The notes under the pieces are model-generated. The model saw only the letters and a program-made list of their open reading frames with translations, ran no database searches and was not told the DNA's origin. From Gavia stellata (Eukaryota > Chordata > Aves > Gaviiformes > Gaviidae), in the NCBI RefSeq assembly GCF_030936135.1, contig NC_082596.1, forward strand, positions 78,577,388 through 78,641,387: a stretch of DNA of 64,000 nucleotides, in the 5' to 3' direction. Positions 62,964 through 64,000 of this stretch are shown here, one piece after another. How positions within the stretch are numbered: the first letter of the stretch is position 1; each line of letters begins with the position of its first letter. The position numbers and the translations under genes are program-made.

Positions 62964-63755
62964 CTGGAAACAAAACAAAAATGATTGCTGGAAAAAACTT
63001 TTAATAAACAACTGGGTAAGACTGATGTTCATTAAGCAGATGTAAAATTACATATCCAAGATTTGTCTGGTTTAAAATTAAACATGTAATCCTAAGCATA
63101 TTATTGATCTGTAAATAACCTGAATAGAGATTATTGTAAAACGAAGAGTGATATCCATTACAGTTTAAACTAAGTTAAATATAACGGAGTTAGGCTTATG
63201 TGGTAAGTGATTATAAATGGAAAAGAAAACCTCAAAAATCTAAAAGTAACTGTTTTGGTCCAAAGTATATTTAAAGATAAAAATACCCCTATTAATTCAA
63301 CAGGCAAAACATATACTCTGTTGTGAAAATATTATTTACAATACAAAGCAGTTCCTTCACTTCCTTTTTTTTTAAACTCCTCTTTGTAAACTCTAAATTC
63401 AGACCTTTTTAAAAAAGTATTTAATTAAAAATCCCAATTCTACTGAACTTTTAGACAACATTTTCCTTTAAGTCAAGATTTGAATCCTAATCACTGCAGA
63501 GAAGTAGTCTTTCAAGCAGCCACTATTTGGCAGAAAACGCAGGCGGAATACAGTAATTAATCCAAGGAAGAAAAAAGGAATTTCTGTAACACCCTCAAAA
63601 AGGCAAAAGCTAGGCAGACAACATAATATATAAAGGACACGACTACATCTGCCATGGGAAGTAATTGCAACTACAGTTTTAAGCATTATAAAATAATAAT
63701 TTTTCACTTGTTCTGTTAGCCAGAGCAAAAGCAAACCACTGTCTTTGGACTTTAC
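62964..63755 (-). other. FASTKD3: FASTKD3 last intron
   Basis: 792 bases, AT-rich, with no repeats recognised. Reading through from the upstream exon gives an open frame to about 63468, which is intron and not protein. Confidence 0.85.
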
Positions 63756-63870
63756 CTGCACAACTTCATAGCCAAGTAACTGAAGATGTCTCTGTTTAAT
63801 AGCTTCTTCTCCCAACAGATTGTGGCTATTAACGCAAAATCTGTTTGGACCATCAACACAGAGGGCAATT
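63756..63870 (-). CDS. FASTKD3: FASTKD3 penultimate coding exon: RAP domain
   Basis: On the - strand, 115 bases between CTTGATTTTAG and GTAAAG: one base completing a codon, then 38 codons. It reads IALCVDGPNRFCVNSHNLLG and EEAIKQRHLQLLGYEVVQ. The DGPxRFC and KQRHLxLLGYxVVQ signatures are those of the RAP domain, whose fold is related to PD-(D/E)xK nucleases, and the wording is closest to FASTKD3 among the family. Synteny with ADCY2 and CFAP90 supports the assignment. The rest of the gene lies beyond the right edge. Confidence 0.95.
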
Positions 63871-64000
63871 CTAAAATCAAGCACAAGTGTAGTATCAAAA
63901 AAAAAAAAAAATCAGTTACTTTAATCACCACAACTACTGCGGTTCCTAAGAAGCATGAGACAATACCTCCCCTCTTACTCCCTAATACCTCCTAGAATTA
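63871..64000 (-). other. FASTKD3: FASTKD3 intron, cut by the window edge
   Basis: The polypyrimidine tract of the acceptor includes a T-run on the - strand (A-run at about 63897-63911 on the + strand). Confidence 0.7.

Noticed and set aside
63468-63755. Extension of the RAP-domain frame past GYEVVQ
   Set aside because: Reads into the intron after a GTAAAG donor; the conserved continuation IPFFE is found at 62963.
1-64000. CRISPR arrays, operons, phage or bacterial defence genes, endogenous retroviruses, tRNA or rRNA genes
   Set aside because: No regularly spaced repeats, no LTR pairs or retroviral motifs, no cloverleaf-capable tRNA sequence; the split genes and CR1 elements show vertebrate nuclear DNA.

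Overview
This window is ordinary vertebrate nuclear DNA, almost certainly from a bird. It is AT-rich, its genes are split into small exons with GT/AG splice sites, and its interspersed repeats are mainly CR1 LINE retrotransposons of the avian type (3' ends made of ATTCTGTG/ATTCTATG units preceded by a GGTTGGA...TCCAACC hairpin). Several CR1 copies keep long open frames, so the host had recent CR1 activity. I cannot name the species.

Layout. (1) Positions 1 to about 44.7 kb hold the 3' part of ADCY2, adenylyl cyclase type 2, on the + strand. Nine coding exons (6999-7118, 14046-14230, 15758-15842, 21730-21888, 32911-33057, 34229-34336, 36420-36534, 40420-40544, 41857-42009) join in frame into 398 residues. 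They cover the last extracellular loop, the last membrane helices and the whole C2 catalytic domain. Counting back from the stop places the catalytic residues at the known rat AC2 numbers with no gap. The upstream part of the gene lies before the window or was not recognised. (2) 44.7-49.2 kb is intergenic. (3) A CpG island at about 49.2-49.9 kb contains the first exon of CFAP90 (C5orf49), a small ciliary microtubule inner protein. Its three coding exons (49625-49816, 53444-53560, 59261-59440) give 162 residues on the + strand. (4) From 63.87 kb down to 62.70 kb, on the - strand, are the last two coding exons and the poly(A) signal of FASTKD3, a mitochondrial RNA-binding protein, with part of its RAP domain.

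ADCY2, CFAP90 and FASTKD3 are also neighbours in human 5p15.31. As I recall, human CFAP90 lies on the same strand as FASTKD3, whereas here it lies on the ADCY2 strand. The three genes are not a functional pathway; their adjacency is conserved synteny.

Repeats: six CR1 insertions with clear ends plus older CR1 fossils. Notable points are a CR1 inserted into the tail of another CR1 with a 4-base target duplication, a pair of oppositely oriented young copies inside one ADCY2 intron, and a G/T-rich spacer of very variable length in the 3' end of the young subfamily. I found no bacterial-type system, CRISPR array, recognisable RNA gene or endogenous retrovirus, and nothing that looks like a wholly new biological system.
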